Source: Variovorax sp. HW608 (GTDB taxonomy: Bacteria; Pseudomonadota; Gammaproteobacteria; Burkholderiales; Burkholderiaceae_C). Taken from it: a DNA stretch of 64,000 nt. A program made the position numbers and the translations under genes. Location of the stretch: NCBI RefSeq assembly GCF_900090195.1, contig NZ_LT607803.1:7466229-7530228 (forward strand), in the 5' to 3' direction. The notes beneath the pieces were generated by a model, which was not told the origin of the DNA, searched no databases, and saw nothing but the letters and a program-made list of their open reading frames with translations. Of the stretch, positions 44,060-54,221 are shown piece by piece; within the stretch, counting starts at the first letter, position 1; the number at the start of each line of letters is the position of its first letter.

Positions 44060-45130
44060 TCAGGAATCCGCGAGGAAGGCCTCGCGCAACACACCCATCG
44101 CCTGCTGCACCGGGCGGTCCGAGAAGCTGAACAGCACCACCTCTTCGCTCGCCGAGAGGCGCAGCGGCGCCCACGACGGCGCGACGAAGGTGTCGCGCGG
44201 ACCGAAGCTGAAGCGCTGGCCGGCGATCTCCGCCGTGCCGCGGCCTTCGACCACGCTGTAGACCGCGCCGTCGGTCGCGCGATGGGTCTTGCCCGCGAAG
44301 CCGGCCGGCAGAAGCTGCAGGTGGGTGCCGATGGTGGGCATCGGCGAGCCGCCGGTCAGCGGATTGATGTAGCGCAGCTTGTGGCCGAGCCAGGCATCCG
44401 GCGCTTCCTGCTTCTGCAGTTGCGCGAGCGCCTCGCGGCTGCGGACGTAGGGATAGTTGAAGATCGGCGAGGTCGGGCTCGCGTGGTCGTGCCGCACCGG
44501 CACCATGTTGTGGCCGAAGCGCGCGAGGCTGTTGCCTTCGGGCCGCGAGACCTGCTGCATCCTGGCGTCGTCGTTCTCGGCAAAGCCGGCGTCGAAGAAG
44601 CGCAGCATCGGGATGTCGAGGCCGTCGAGCCAGACCACCGGCTCGCTCACGCCCTCGATGCCTTCGTTGCCATGGTCGTGCCAGGCCCACGACGGCGTGA
44701 TGATGAAGTCGCCGGGATACATCGTGGTGCGCTCGCCGGCCACCGTGGTGTAGGCGCCCTTGCCGTCGACGATGAAGCGCAGCGCCGACTGCACATGGCG
44801 GTGCGACGGCGCGACCTCGCCCGGCATGATGAGCTGCAGCCCGGCGTAGAGCGACTGGGTGATCGACGAGCGGCCCGGGATCGCCGGGTTCTCCAGCACC
44901 AGCACGCGGCGCACCGCTTCTTCGGCGGTGATGAGCTCGGCCGATTCCATGAGCAGCGGGCGGATCTCGTCGTAGCGCCAGAGCGCCGGCACGCAGGGCG
45001 TCTGCGGTTCGCGCGGCACCAGGGCGTGCAGCGATTCCCACAGCGGCGTGAGGTTCAGCGGGCGGATGCGCTCGTAGTAGGCGCGGCGTTCGGCGGCGTC
45101 GCGGTGCGCGGGCTGGGCGGCGGTGTTCAT
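44060..45130 (-). CDS. gtdA: Gentisate 1,2-dioxygenase
   Basis: A 356-residue bicupin non-heme iron dioxygenase that opens gentisate (2,5-dihydroxybenzoate) to maleylpyruvate. The N-terminal region [20 protein letters not shown] and the first-cupin metal site [18 protein letters not shown] (H110, H112) with [10 protein letters not shown] (H151/H153) are diagnostic. The second cupin (about 270-345) includes [27 protein letters not shown] site precedes the ATG at 45130. No maleylpyruvate isomerase or fumarylpyruvate hydrolase is adjacent. A CTGCCG/CGGCAG hairpin at 44032-44047 lies shortly after its stop. Confidence 0.92.
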   Translation of the reverse strand: MNTAAQPAHRDAAERRAYYERIRPLNLTPLWESLHALVPREPQTPCVPALWRYDEIRPLLMESAELITAEEAVRRVLVLENPAIPGRSSITQSLYAGLQLIMPGEVAPSHRHVQSALRFIVDGKGAYTTVAGERTTMYPGDFIITPSWAWHDHGNEGIEGVSEPVVWLDGLDIPMLRFFDAGFAENDDARMQQVSRPEGNSLARFGHNMVPVRHDHASPTSPIFNYPYVRSREALAQLQKQEAPDAWLGHKLRYINPLTGGSPMPTIGTHLQLLPAGFAGKTHRATDGAVYSVVEGRGTAEIAGQRFSFGPRDTFVAPSWAPLRLSASEEVVLFSFSDRPVQQAMGVLREAFLADS

Positions 45131-45236
45131 GGGTCTCGTCTCCTGGCGTCGGGGCCGATGGGCGTGATTGTTGGGCAGGTCCCCAAACTGGCACGGGACT
45201 CGCATAATTCTCGGCAATCAACTCCACCCCGCAGCC
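45131..45236. promoter_or_regulatory. Divergent promoter region, gentisate dioxygenase / thioesterase
   Basis: A 106-base gap. On the plus strand TTGTTG (about 45169-45174) and CATAAT (about 45203-45208) are candidate -35 and -10 boxes for the thioesterase gene, though the spacing is long; TTGGGC just downstream is an alternative -35. The minus-strand gene has GGAGACGAG before its ATG. No dyad stands out. Confidence 0.35.
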
Positions 45237-45686
45237 ATGTCAGCCATCACCCTTCGTTTCCTGGCCGAACCCAGCACCGTCAATTTCGGCGGCAAGGTCC
45301 ACGGCGGCACCGTCATGAAATGGATCGACGAGGCCGGCTACGCCTGCGCCACGAGCTGGTCCAAGCGCTACTGCGTGACGGTCTTCATCGGCAGCATCCG
45401 CTTCCACCGGCCGATCATGATCGGCGACCTCGTGGAGGTCGAGGCCCGCCTGGCCTACACCGGCGCCACCAGCATGAACATCTCGGTCGAGGTGCGCAGC
45501 GGCGACATGAAGGGCGGCGGCATGCACAAGACCACCGAGTGCCTGATCGTCTTCGTCTCGGTCGACTCCCACGGCCGGCCGCTCGAGGTGGATGCCTACA
45601 CGCCCGGCACCCCCGGCGAAATGGCGCTGGCGGAGCGCGCCCGGACGCACCTCGACGCCGCGCGGGCGGCGGCCGCCGGCAGCTGA
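45237..45686 (+). CDS. Hotdog-fold acyl-CoA thioesterase, YciA/ACOT type
   Basis: A 149-residue single-hotdog thioesterase. The characteristic segment PSTVNFGGKVHGGTVMKWIDEAGYACA carries the catalytic-region histidine and aspartate. GSIRFHRPIMIGDLVEVEARLAYTGATSMNISVEV and HKTTECLIVFVSVDSHGRP follow, as in YciA and cytosolic ACOT proteins. It is transcribed alone, divergently from gentisate dioxygenase and convergently with fahA (25-base gap). Substrate range unknown. Confidence 0.9.
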   Translation: MSAITLRFLAEPSTVNFGGKVHGGTVMKWIDEAGYACATSWSKRYCVTVFIGSIRFHRPIMIGDLVEVEARLAYTGATSMNISVEVRSGDMKGGGMHKTTECLIVFVSVDSHGRPLEVDAYTPGTPGEMALAERARTHLDAARAAAAGS

Positions 45687-45711
45687 CGGCGGGGCGCCCG
45701 CTGGCGCGCTA

Positions 45712-46985
<1,274 letters not shown>

Positions 46986-46989
<4 letters not shown>

Positions 46990-48290
46990 GGCTTGAATTT
47001 GTCCGTGAGGCCGGCCCAGCAGTCGGCGTAGTTCTGGTCGAGCGCGGGGCTTTGCATCGCATACCCGGAAGGAACGAAGCGATAACGGCTTTCGAACATG
47101 AAGGCCAGCGTGTTGTCGAGCTTCTGCGGCTGGAGGTCGCTGTGGCTCGCCTTCTCGAAGGCTTCCTCGTCGGGGCCGTGCGGCACCATGCAGTTATGCA
47201 GGCTCGCACCGCCCGGCTTGAAGCCGCCGGGCTTGGCGTCGTACTCGCCGTAGACCAGCCCCATGAATTCGCTCATGAGGTTGCGGTGGTACCAGGGCGG
47301 ACGGAAGGTGTCTTCCATGACCAGCCAGCGCGGCGGGAAGATCACGAAGTCGCAGTTGGCCGTCCCGGGCGTGTCCGACGGCGAGGTGAGCACCGTGAAG
47401 ATCGACGGGTCCGGATGGTCGTAGCTGATCGAGCCGATGGTCATGAAGTGCTGGGTGTCGTACTTCACCGGCGCGAGGTTGCCGTGCCAGGCGACCACGT
47501 TGAAGGGCGAATGCCTGGTCGGCGCCGACCAGAAGCGGCCGCCGAACTTCTTCACGAGTTCGTAGGCGACGGTCGCATCTTCGTAGGCGGCCACCGGCGC
47601 CTGGAAGTCGCGCGCATTGGCAAGGCCGTTCGAGCCGATCGGGCCGAGTTCGGGCAGGCGGAACTGCGCGCCGTAGTTCTCGCAGACGTAGCCGCGCGAT
47701 AGTCCCTCGGGGAGATTGACCTTGAACACCACGCCCCGCGGCACCAATGCGATCTCGCCGGGCTTGACGTCGAGCACGCCCATTTCGGTCGTGATCTCGA
47801 GGCGGCCCTGCTGCGGCACGAAGAGCATTTCGCCGTCGGCGTTGACGAAGGCGCGCCGGTCCATCGACTTGCTGGCGATGTAGACGTGCGCGGCGATGCC
47901 GGCCTGCGCGTCGGCATCGCCGTTGGCGGCCAGCGTGCGCATGCCGTCGATGAAATCGACCTCGGCGTTGTCCAGCGGGATCGGGCCCCAGCGCATCGGC
48001 TCGGGCGGCAGCGCGATCTCGCGATCGGCACCGGTCGTCCAGAGCCGCTGCGTGTAGGCCTGGTAGCGGCCGGCGACCACCGAGGGCTGGCGGCGGTAGA
48101 CCCAGGTGCGGCGGTTCTGGTGGCGCGGCGCGGTGAAGGCGGTGCCGGAGATCAACTCGGGATAAAGGTCGAAGGGCGCGCGCTGCGGGCTGTTGCGGCC
48201 CTGCGGCAGCGCACCGGGGACGGCCTCGGTGGCGTATTCGTTGCCGAAGCCGCTCTGGTAACGGCGCTCGGGTGCGGATGCTTTCGTCAT
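46986..48290 (-). CDS. hmgA: Homogentisate 1,2-dioxygenase
   Basis: A 434-residue non-heme iron dioxygenase that cleaves homogentisate to maleylacetoacetate. It begins with [26 protein letters not shown], which is diagnostic, and contains [31 protein letters not shown], and the metal-site region [34 protein letters not shown] and [14 protein letters not shown]. Length matches the family. It precedes fahA (overlap) and follows the DUF2783 gene by 27 bases, all on the minus strand. Confidence 0.97.
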
Positions 48291-48317
48291 GGAATCCTCT
48301 TTCTCGAATTCGGGAAT

Positions 48318-48521
48318 TCAGCGGGCAGGTACCGCGGCGGCCTCAAAGGCCTGGCGCAGGACGGTGGTGGAGCCGATGTGGTTGGCGAGCACGAGCACGA
48401 GGCGCGCGTTGTAGGCGTGGCTTTCCTCGGTGCTCAATCCCTGGTGGGCTTCGATGAGCGCCTCGTAGAAATCGTCGGGCGCCTCGAAATTCGGTGTGGT
48501 GATGAGGTTCGCAGTGGTCAT
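48318..48521 (-). CDS. DUF2783 small protein
   Basis: A 67-residue soluble protein (MTTANLITTPNFEAPDDFYE, then EALIEAHQGLSTEESHAYNARLVLVLANHIGS). The family is known only as DUF2783 and is usually encoded next to FAD aromatic hydroxylases. It is 4 bases downstream of the hydroxylase gene and 27 bases before hmgA. Its fixed place between the two suggests an accessory role for the hydroxylase, for example as a small effector or coupling subunit; this is inference. Confidence 0.85.
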   Translation of the reverse strand: MTTANLITTPNFEAPDDFYEALIEAHQGLSTEESHAYNARLVLVLANHIGSTTVLRQAFEAAAVPAR

Positions 48522-48525
48522 GGCT

Positions 48526-50211
48526 TCAGGCCTTTGCCAGTGCGCGGTCGCGCGCGCCGCGCACGTCCGCGGGAGTGGGATTTCGCCAGCGCGCGCACAC
48601 ATGCTGGTCGGGTCGCAGCAGGTAGACGGTGCCCGGCTTCGCGTCGTAGCGCTCTGCGGCGAGCGCGCCTTCGCTGGTGTCCGCGATGGTCACGATGGTG
48701 AGCGGCAGGTCGGACTTCGCGAGCGCCTCGCGGCTGCGTTCGGCCGCTTCGCCGTGGCCGAAGACCAGCGCGGTGAAGCGAGTGGCGGCATTCGCCTGCG
48801 AGGCAGGACACAACTCGCGCAGCAGCCAGCCGGTGCTGCCGTCGGCGCGCACGATCGGCGCATCGGCCGCCGGGGCGCCCGGCACCATGCGTCCCGCGAA
48901 CGCATCCACGTCGGCGGTGTTGAGCGGCGAATCGCGGAGCGTCGAAGGCACCGACAACCGGCCGCTGTTCACCAGCGTGCGCGCGAAGGCGTGGCGCTTG
49001 GACAGCTCCAGCACCGCGTCGCGGAACAGGCGGCTCACCTCGCTCTTGGGCGTGATGAAGTCGGTCGCGCGGGTGGAGTTGAGGATGTTCTCGTCGGCCG
49101 CGTACTCGCGTTCGCTCGCGTAGGTGTCGAGCAGGGCATCGGGCGCTTCGTGCCGCAGCACCGCGGCGAGCTTCCAGGCAAGGTTGTCCGTATCCTGCAC
49201 GCCGGAATTCGCCCCGCGCGCGCCGAAGGGCGAGACGCCGTGCGCCGAATCGCCCGCGAACAGCACCCGGCCGTGGCGGAAGTGCTCCATGCGCTGGCAG
49301 GCGAAGGTGTAGACGCTGGCCCATTCGATGGTGAACTGCACCTCCTCGTGCCCGATGCTGTCCAGCATTGCGCGCACGCGCGGGATGATGTTCTCGGGCT
49401 TGCGCTCTTCGACCGGATCGGCATCCCAGCCGAGCTGGAAGTCGATGCGCCACATGTCGTCGGCCTGCTTGTGCAGCAGCACGCTCTGGCCGGGATGGAA
49501 CGGCGGGTCGAACCAGAACTTGCGCTCGGTCGGCAGGTCGGTGTCCATGTTCACGTCGGCGATCAGGAAGCGGTCGCGGAAGATGCGGCCCTTGGCTTCC
49601 TGCCCGAGCATCTGGCGCATGTTGGACTTGGAGCCGTCGCAGGCCGCCACGTAGTCGGCTTCGAGCTGGTAGGTGCCTTCCGGCGTCTCGATGGTGACGA
49701 GCGCGCGGTCGGCGTTCTGCTCGATGCCGATCACCTTGTTGTTCCAGCGCAGGTCGACCAGCGGCAGCTCGGCCACGCGCTCGGCCAGATAGCCCTCGAC
49801 GTAGTACTGCTGCAGGTTGATGAAGGCCGGGCGCTCGTGGCCCGCCTCGGGCAGCAGGTCGAAGTGATAGACCTGCTCGTCCTTGAAGTAGACCTTGCCG
49901 AGCTTCCACGACACGCCCTTGTCGACCACCGGGTCGGCGCAGCCGAGGCGATCGAAGATTTCGAGCGTGCGCTTGGCAAAACAGATCGCGCGCGAGCCCG
50001 TGGAGAGGGTGTTGTCGTTGTCGAGCAGCACCACCGGCACCTGCTGCTGGGCGAGATCGATCGCGAGCGCGAGGCCCACCGGGCCGGCGCCGACCACCAC
50101 GACCGGATGGCGCACGGGCTGCGCGGCATCCTGGTCGGGGTGGCGCTTGTAGTCGAAGCGCAGCGACTGGTAGTCGACCGTGGCCCCGGCCGTCGATGTG
50201 GAGGCTGCCAT
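48526..50211 (-). CDS. FAD-dependent aromatic hydroxylase, MhpA-like
   Basis: A 561-residue flavoprotein monooxygenase of the phenol hydroxylase / MhpA type. FAD site VVVVGAGPVGLALAIDLAQQ (about 37-56), DG motif ACDGSKSNMRQ, and GDSAHGVSPFGARGANSGVQDT with the flavin ribityl contact. A C-terminal thioredoxin-like domain follows (about 410-555). Sitting directly in the hmgA operon, it probably makes homogentisate, most simply from 3-hydroxyphenylacetate by 6-hydroxylation; annotation as 3-(3-hydroxyphenyl)propionate hydroxylase is the usual homology-based alternative. The start lies 4 bases after the MBL gene's stop. Confidence 0.85.
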   Translation of the reverse strand: MAASTSTAGATVDYQSLRFDYKRHPDQDAAQPVRHPVVVVGAGPVGLALAIDLAQQQVPVVLLDNDNTLSTGSRAICFAKRTLEIFDRLGCADPVVDKGVSWKLGKVYFKDEQVYHFDLLPEAGHERPAFINLQQYYVEGYLAERVAELPLVDLRWNNKVIGIEQNADRALVTIETPEGTYQLEADYVAACDGSKSNMRQMLGQEAKGRIFRDRFLIADVNMDTDLPTERKFWFDPPFHPGQSVLLHKQADDMWRIDFQLGWDADPVEERKPENIIPRVRAMLDSIGHEEVQFTIEWASVYTFACQRMEHFRHGRVLFAGDSAHGVSPFGARGANSGVQDTDNLAWKLAAVLRHEAPDALLDTYASEREYAADENILNSTRATDFITPKSEVSRLFRDAVLELSKRHAFARTLVNSGRLSVPSTLRDSPLNTADVDAFAGRMVPGAPAADAPIVRADGSTGWLLRELCPASQANAATRFTALVFGHGEAAERSREALAKSDLPLTIVTIADTSEGALAAERYDAKPGTVYLLRPDQHVCARWRNPTPADVRGARDRALAKA

Positions 50212-50215
50212 GGCT

Positions 50216-51175
50216 TCAGCCTTCCAGCGCCTTCCACATCTCGACGTCGCGCTCGGCGGTCCAGATGCGCGGGTCGGCGTACTTCGTCGCCTCGTCGTAG
50301 CAGCGCGTGACGTCGAAGGGCATGCAGTGGTCGAAGATCACCCAGTGGCCGTACTTGGGCTTGAGCTTGGCGTAGGTTTCCTTGTAGACCGTGTTCAGGT
50401 CCTTGCCCGATTTGGCGCTGGCGCTCACGCTGGCCCAGACATCGGCGATGAAGTCGCGCGTGCCGGCGAGGCCCCTGGCGACTTCGTCCGGCGTCGTGAG
50501 CGCCGCGCCGCGGCCGGGCACCAGCGCCTTGGGCTTGAGCGCGGCGATGTTGTCCAACGTCTTCGGCCAGTCCTGGAAGTAGGCGTCGCCCGCGTACGGC
50601 GTGGCGTCGAACTCGACGAGGTCGCCCGACAGCAGCGTCTTCTCGCCCGGCAGCCAGACCACCGTATCGCCCTTGGTGTGGCCGCGGCCCAGCTGCAGCA
50701 GCTGCACTTCGAGCTTGCCGAGCCAGAGGGTCATCTTGCCGGTAAAGGTCATGGTCGGCCAGGTCATGCCGGGCGGCACGGTCTCGACGCCGGCAAAGAG
50801 GCGCGGGAAGCGGCCGATCTCGCTGGCCTTGTCCTCTTCGCCGCGCTCGACGATCAGGTCGTAGGTGTCCTGGCTGGCGAGGATCTGGTCGGCCCCGTAG
50901 GCGCTGGCGCCGAGCACGCGCACTGCGTGGTAATGCGTGAGCACCACGTACTTGATCGGCTTGTCGGTGACTTCGCGGATGCGGCGGATCACGTCCTGCG
51001 CCATCGCGGGCGTGGCCTGGGTGTCGGCCACCAGCACGCAGTCGTCGCCGATCACGATGCCGGTGTTGGGGTCGCCCTCGGCCGTGTAGGCCCAGGCGTG
51101 CTCGGAAATCTGGCTGAAGGTGACCTTCTTCTCTTCCAGGTCGGCCTGGCTGGCGAACTTCTTGGTCTGGCTCAT
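50216..51175 (-). CDS. Metallo-beta-lactamase-fold protein with a reduced metal site
   Basis: A 319-residue MBL-fold protein, first gene of the homogentisate operon. The canonical THxHxDH motif is THYHAVR: H81 and H83 remain, but the aspartate and third histidine are V85 and R86. GHTKGD (H166) and SGD (D185) are intact, while the terminal PGHG is PGRG (R222). It therefore keeps the ligands of one metal site and loses those of the second. Substrate unknown; it could hydrolyse a thioester or lactone linked to the pathway. AAGGAGAC precedes the ATG; a divergent IclR gene lies 124 bases upstream. Confidence 0.85.
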   Translation of the reverse strand: MSQTKKFASQADLEEKKVTFSQISEHAWAYTAEGDPNTGIVIGDDCVLVADTQATPAMAQDVIRRIREVTDKPIKYVVLTHYHAVRVLGASAYGADQILASQDTYDLIVERGEEDKASEIGRFPRLFAGVETVPPGMTWPTMTFTGKMTLWLGKLEVQLLQLGRGHTKGDTVVWLPGEKTLLSGDLVEFDATPYAGDAYFQDWPKTLDNIAALKPKALVPGRGAALTTPDEVARGLAGTRDFIADVWASVSASAKSGKDLNTVYKETYAKLKPKYGHWVIFDHCMPFDVTRCYDEATKYADPRIWTAERDVEMWKALEG

Positions 51176-51195
51176 CGCGGGATGTCTCCTTGAAA

Positions 51196-51220
51196 TTTGA
51201 CTAAAGCAAATTAGTTTGCA
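51196..51220. promoter_or_regulatory. Candidate IclR operator in the divergent MBL/IclR promoter region
   Basis: Two overlapping dyads in an AT-rich patch: ACTAA(N6)TTAGT at 51200-51215 and GCAAA(N4)TTTGC at 51206-51219. TTGACT at 51197-51202 overlaps the first and matches a -35 box. The patch stands about 20-45 bases before the minus-strand MBL start, suitable for repression or activation of the hmg operon. A second AT-rich stretch GTTAATGTCTAATGC lies at 51255-51269 nearer the iclR gene. Confidence 0.5.
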
Positions 51221-51299
51221 GGGAACGAATGCGCGGAGTGTAATGGGACGATCAGTTAATGTCTAATGCTTTCTCCATGAACAAATGAGGGACACGGTC

Positions 51300-52127
51300 A
51301 TGAGCAGCGACAACGATCGCGCCCAGCGCGGCATCCAGAGCATCGAGGTGGGGGGCCAGCTGCTGCGCGCCCTGGTCCACCACGGCCGGCCGATGGCGCT
51401 GAAGGACCTCGCGCGCGAGGCCGAGATGTCCGCGGCCAAGGCGCATCCGTACATGGTCAGCTTCGGCCGCCTCGGGCTGATCGAACAGGACCGCACCAGC
51501 GGCCACTATCTGCTCGGACCACTCGCGTTGCAACTGGGGTTGATCAGCCTGCAGCAGGCGAACCCGGTGCACGTGGCAACGCCGCTGATCACCGAGCTCG
51601 CGCAGCAGATCGGGCAGACGGTGGCGATCGCGGTATGGGGCGACCGGGGCGCAACCATCGTGCGCATCGCCGAATCGCCCGCGCCGCTGCACGTGAACAT
51701 GCGGCACGGCACGGTGTTCTCGCTGACCAACACCGCGTCGGGTCGGCTCTTCGGCGCCTACCTCGATTCGGCGGTGGTCCAGCGCCTGCTCGAAGAAGAA
51801 CGCCAGCGCGAACGCAAGGGCATCGCCGAGCCGCCGCAGCGCGGCATGCCGCCGCTACGACCGCTGCCGAGCTGGAAGGACTTCGAGGCGCAGCTGCACG
51901 AAGTGCGCGCACGCGGCCTGAGCCGCTCCGAAGGCGAGATCCTGCCCGGCGTGAGCGCGATGTCCGCGCCGGCCTTCGATCACACCGGCGCGATCGTGCT
52001 CGCGCTGACCGCGATCGGGCCGGCGGCGATCTTCGATACGCGCTGGGACGGCGAGATCGCGCTGGCGCTCAAGGCCTGCGCCGACCAGGTGTCCGAGCGG
52101 CTGGGCGCTATTTCTTCAAGGCCTTGA
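51300..52127 (+). CDS. IclR-family transcriptional regulator
   Basis: A 275-residue regulator. The N-terminal winged HTH (about 10-75) reads RGIQSIEVGGQLLRALVHHGRPMALKDLAREAEMSAAKAHPYMVSFGRLGLIEQ, followed by the IclR effector domain (LGLISLQQANPVHVATPLI... GLSRSEGEILPGVSAMSAPAFDHTGAIVLALTAIG). Start set at 51300, where GAGGGA lies about 9 bases upstream; an ATG at 51285 would add 5 residues. Divergent from the MBL-hydroxylase-hmgA-fahA operon, which it most likely controls. Its 3' end overlaps the convergent GFA gene by 20 bases. Confidence 0.92.
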   Translation: MSSDNDRAQRGIQSIEVGGQLLRALVHHGRPMALKDLAREAEMSAAKAHPYMVSFGRLGLIEQDRTSGHYLLGPLALQLGLISLQQANPVHVATPLITELAQQIGQTVAIAVWGDRGATIVRIAESPAPLHVNMRHGTVFSLTNTASGRLFGAYLDSAVVQRLLEEERQRERKGIAEPPQRGMPPLRPLPSWKDFEAQLHEVRARGLSRSEGEILPGVSAMSAPAFDHTGAIVLALTAIGPAAIFDTRWDGEIALALKACADQVSERLGAISSRP

Positions 52128-52593
52128 GCCGCTCGATGCTCTCGGGCGGCCAGTACTGCGAGCGGCTGTAGTACGCCAGAACCGCCGGCATGCCCGGCGG
52201 CAGCACCACCCACGGCTGCTTCGAGGCCGTGAAGATGTGGATGTCGGGCGGCAGCAGGTCGGGGTCGTCGAGCGTGCCGACGCGCACGAACTTCACTGCC
52301 TCGCCGGCGCCCGCATAGTGGCTCCAGAGTGCGATGCGGCACTGCGGGCAGCGCGCGATCTTCTGGCCCTTGCCGCTCAGCGAGGGCGTGTCGACCATCT
52401 CGACCTCGCCCTGCAGCAGTTCGACGCGCTCGCTTTCGATCATCGCGTTGAGCGCGAACGCGGTGCCGGTCTCGCGCTGGCACCAGCGGCAGTGGCAGCA
52501 GTTGACGAACAGCGGCCGCGTCGTCATGCGAAAGCGCACCGCGCGGCAGGTGCAGCCGCCTTCGGCAGGAAAGGCGTCGGCTGCTGCGCTCAT
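52108..52593 (-). CDS. GFA-family zinc-binding protein
   Basis: A 161-residue protein of the GFA (glutathione-dependent formaldehyde-activating-like) family. The zinc ligands are visible: CTC at residues 14-16, NCCHCRWCQR (C32-C38) and CPQC (C82, C85), with the conserved TGTAFALNAMIESERVELLQGE and WVVLPPGMPAVLAYYSRSQYWPPES segments. Activity in formaldehyde metabolism is not established for most members. 15 bases downstream of pyrF; its 3' end overlaps the IclR gene on the other strand by 20 bases. Confidence 0.88.
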   Translation of the reverse strand: MSAAADAFPAEGGCTCRAVRFRMTTRPLFVNCCHCRWCQRETGTAFALNAMIESERVELLQGEVEMVDTPSLSGKGQKIARCPQCRIALWSHYAGAGEAVKFVRVGTLDDPDLLPPDIHIFTASKQPWVVLPPGMPAVLAYYSRSQYWPPESIERLKALKK

Positions 52594-52608
52594 CGCGATC
52601 CCCCGTCT

Positions 52609-53436
52609 TCAGGCCGCCTTGGCGGCTTCGAGCGCGTCGCGGGTGCGCGTGGCTTCGCGGCGCGCGGCTTCGGCGAAGTCGTCGCCGGCCGAGGCATAGC
52701 AGATCGCGCGCGACGAATTGACCACGATCGGCGCATCGGAACGCCACCCGGCACGGACGGTCGCGACCGCGTCGCCGCCCTGCGCGCCGACGCCCGGGAT
52801 CAGGAGCGGCACGGTCGGCGCGAGCGCGCGGACGCGCTCGATCTCGTTGGGATAGGTCGCGCCGACCACCAGCCCGAGCTGGCCGTTGAGGTTCCACGGG
52901 CCCTGCGCCAGCTTCGCGACGTGCTCGTACAGGAATGGCTCGCCCGGCACACCGGCCAGACGCTGGCCCTGCAGGTCGGAGCCGCCCGGATTGCTGGTGC
53001 GGCACAGCAGGAAGGCGCCCTTGCCTTCGAAGCGCAGATAGGGCTCGACCGAATCGAAACCCATGAAGGGCGACAGCGTCACCGCATCGGCACCGTAGCG
53101 CTCGAAGGCCTCGCGCGCGTACTGTTCGGCGGTGGAGCCGATGTCGCCGCGCTTGGCGTCGAGGATGGTGGGCACCTGCGGCGCATTGCGGCGCATGTGC
53201 TCCATGAGCTGCTCGAGCTGGTCCTCGGCGCGATGGGCGGCGAAATAGGCGATCTGCGGCTTGAAGGCGATCGCGAGGTCGGCAGTCGCATCGACGATGC
53301 GGGCGCAGAAGTCGAAGATCTTGCTGGCGTCGCCCCGCAGGTGGGCGGGGAATTTCGTCGGCTCGGGGTCGAGCCCGACGCACAGCAGCGAGCCGTTCTG
53401 GCGCTCGGCGGCGCGCAGCTTGTCCAGGAAGGTCAT
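52609..53436 (-). CDS. pyrF: Orotidine 5'-phosphate decarboxylase (type 2)
   Basis: A 275-residue decarboxylase making UMP from OMP. The active-site array [12 protein letters not shown] (D93, K95, D98) is intact. [26 protein letters not shown] and the phosphate-binding [12 protein letters not shown] with IVNSSRAI-like [11 protein letters not shown] are present. The length is that of the longer type 2 PyrF of betaproteobacteria and actinobacteria (about 270). 26 bases after the UDG-like gene on the same strand. Confidence 0.95.
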   Translation of the reverse strand: MTFLDKLRAAERQNGSLLCVGLDPEPTKFPAHLRGDASKIFDFCARIVDATADLAIAFKPQIAYFAAHRAEDQLEQLMEHMRRNAPQVPTILDAKRGDIGSTAEQYAREAFERYGADAVTLSPFMGFDSVEPYLRFEGKGAFLLCRTSNPGGSDLQGQRLAGVPGEPFLYEHVAKLAQGPWNLNGQLGLVVGATYPNEIERVRALAPTVPLLIPGVGAQGGDAVATVRAGWRSDAPIVVNSSRAICYASAGDDFAEAARREATRTRDALEAAKAA

Positions 53437-53462
53437 GGGCGGAATTTTAGGCCGCCACCGGA

Positions 53463-54221
53463 TCAGCTCCGGTGCGCGAGTTCTTCCGCAGCCAGGCAGA
53501 GATCGGCCCAGGCGCGCGCCTTGTCGGCCGGATTGCGCAGCAGGTAGGCCGGGTGATAGGACGCCACGACGGGTACATCGAACCCCGGCAGCATCGCGAC
53601 CGGCAGTGCGCGCCCGCGCAGCTTGCCGAGCGGGTCGCCGCTTTGCAGCAGGCTTTGCGCAGCCAGCGGTCCCATCGCGAGCACGAGCCGCGGCGCGAGC
53701 GCGGCGGCACTTTCGGCGAACACCTCGGCGAGCGGCCGCGGGCTGTCGGGCTGGCCCGAAGCGACGCCACGGTGCGTGCGCACCAGGTGCACCGGCAGCG
53801 CGCCATCGTGGAGCTGGAGCGCGCGCAGCATGTTGTCGAGGAGGCGGCCGGCGTCACCGGCGAAGGGCTCGCCATGGCGGCCGTGGAGTTCGGGCGGCAT
53901 GTCGGCGACGACCAGCCAGCCGCCCTGGGCCATCGCCTCGCCGCCGTAGAGATGGCGGGGCGCGTCGGCGAGCACGGTGGCGCCGTGCATCGGGGCGATC
54001 GGTGCGCGTGCGGGCGGAACGGGCGCGGCCACTGGCGCCGCAGCGACCGGACGCGCAGCCGGAGCGGGGGCGCCTTCGGCCGGCGTTTCGACGGCTTCCT
54101 CCACCGGCGCGGCGGCGGGCGCTTCGGCCACCACGGCTGGCACATCGCCCGCCTCTTCCTTGGGCCACCAGAAAAGCCTGATGCCCATTTCCTCGAGCAT
54201 CGCGCGCTGCCGCGGCGTCAT
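53463..54221 (-). CDS. Uracil-DNA glycosylase-fold protein lacking the iron-sulfur cysteines
   Basis: A 252-residue protein. An N-terminal [20 protein letters not shown] and an Ala/Pro-rich linker (about 28-78) lead to a UDG-superfamily domain with [33 protein letters not shown] and the DNA-contacting [24 protein letters not shown]. Family 4/5 UDGs use four cysteines to hold a 4Fe-4S cluster; this protein has a single cysteine near its end. The motif-1 GEAPG is replaced by ADMPP. It is probably an altered or inactive member. ATGA overlap with rimI. Confidence 0.75.
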   Translation of the reverse strand: MTPRQRAMLEEMGIRLFWWPKEEAGDVPAVVAEAPAAAPVEEAVETPAEGAPAPAARPVAAAPVAAPVPPARAPIAPMHGATVLADAPRHLYGGEAMAQGGWLVVADMPPELHGRHGEPFAGDAGRLLDNMLRALQLHDGALPVHLVRTHRGVASGQPDSPRPLAEVFAESAAALAPRLVLAMGPLAAQSLLQSGDPLGKLRGRALPVAMLPGFDVPVVASYHPAYLLRNPADKARAWADLCLAAEELAHRS

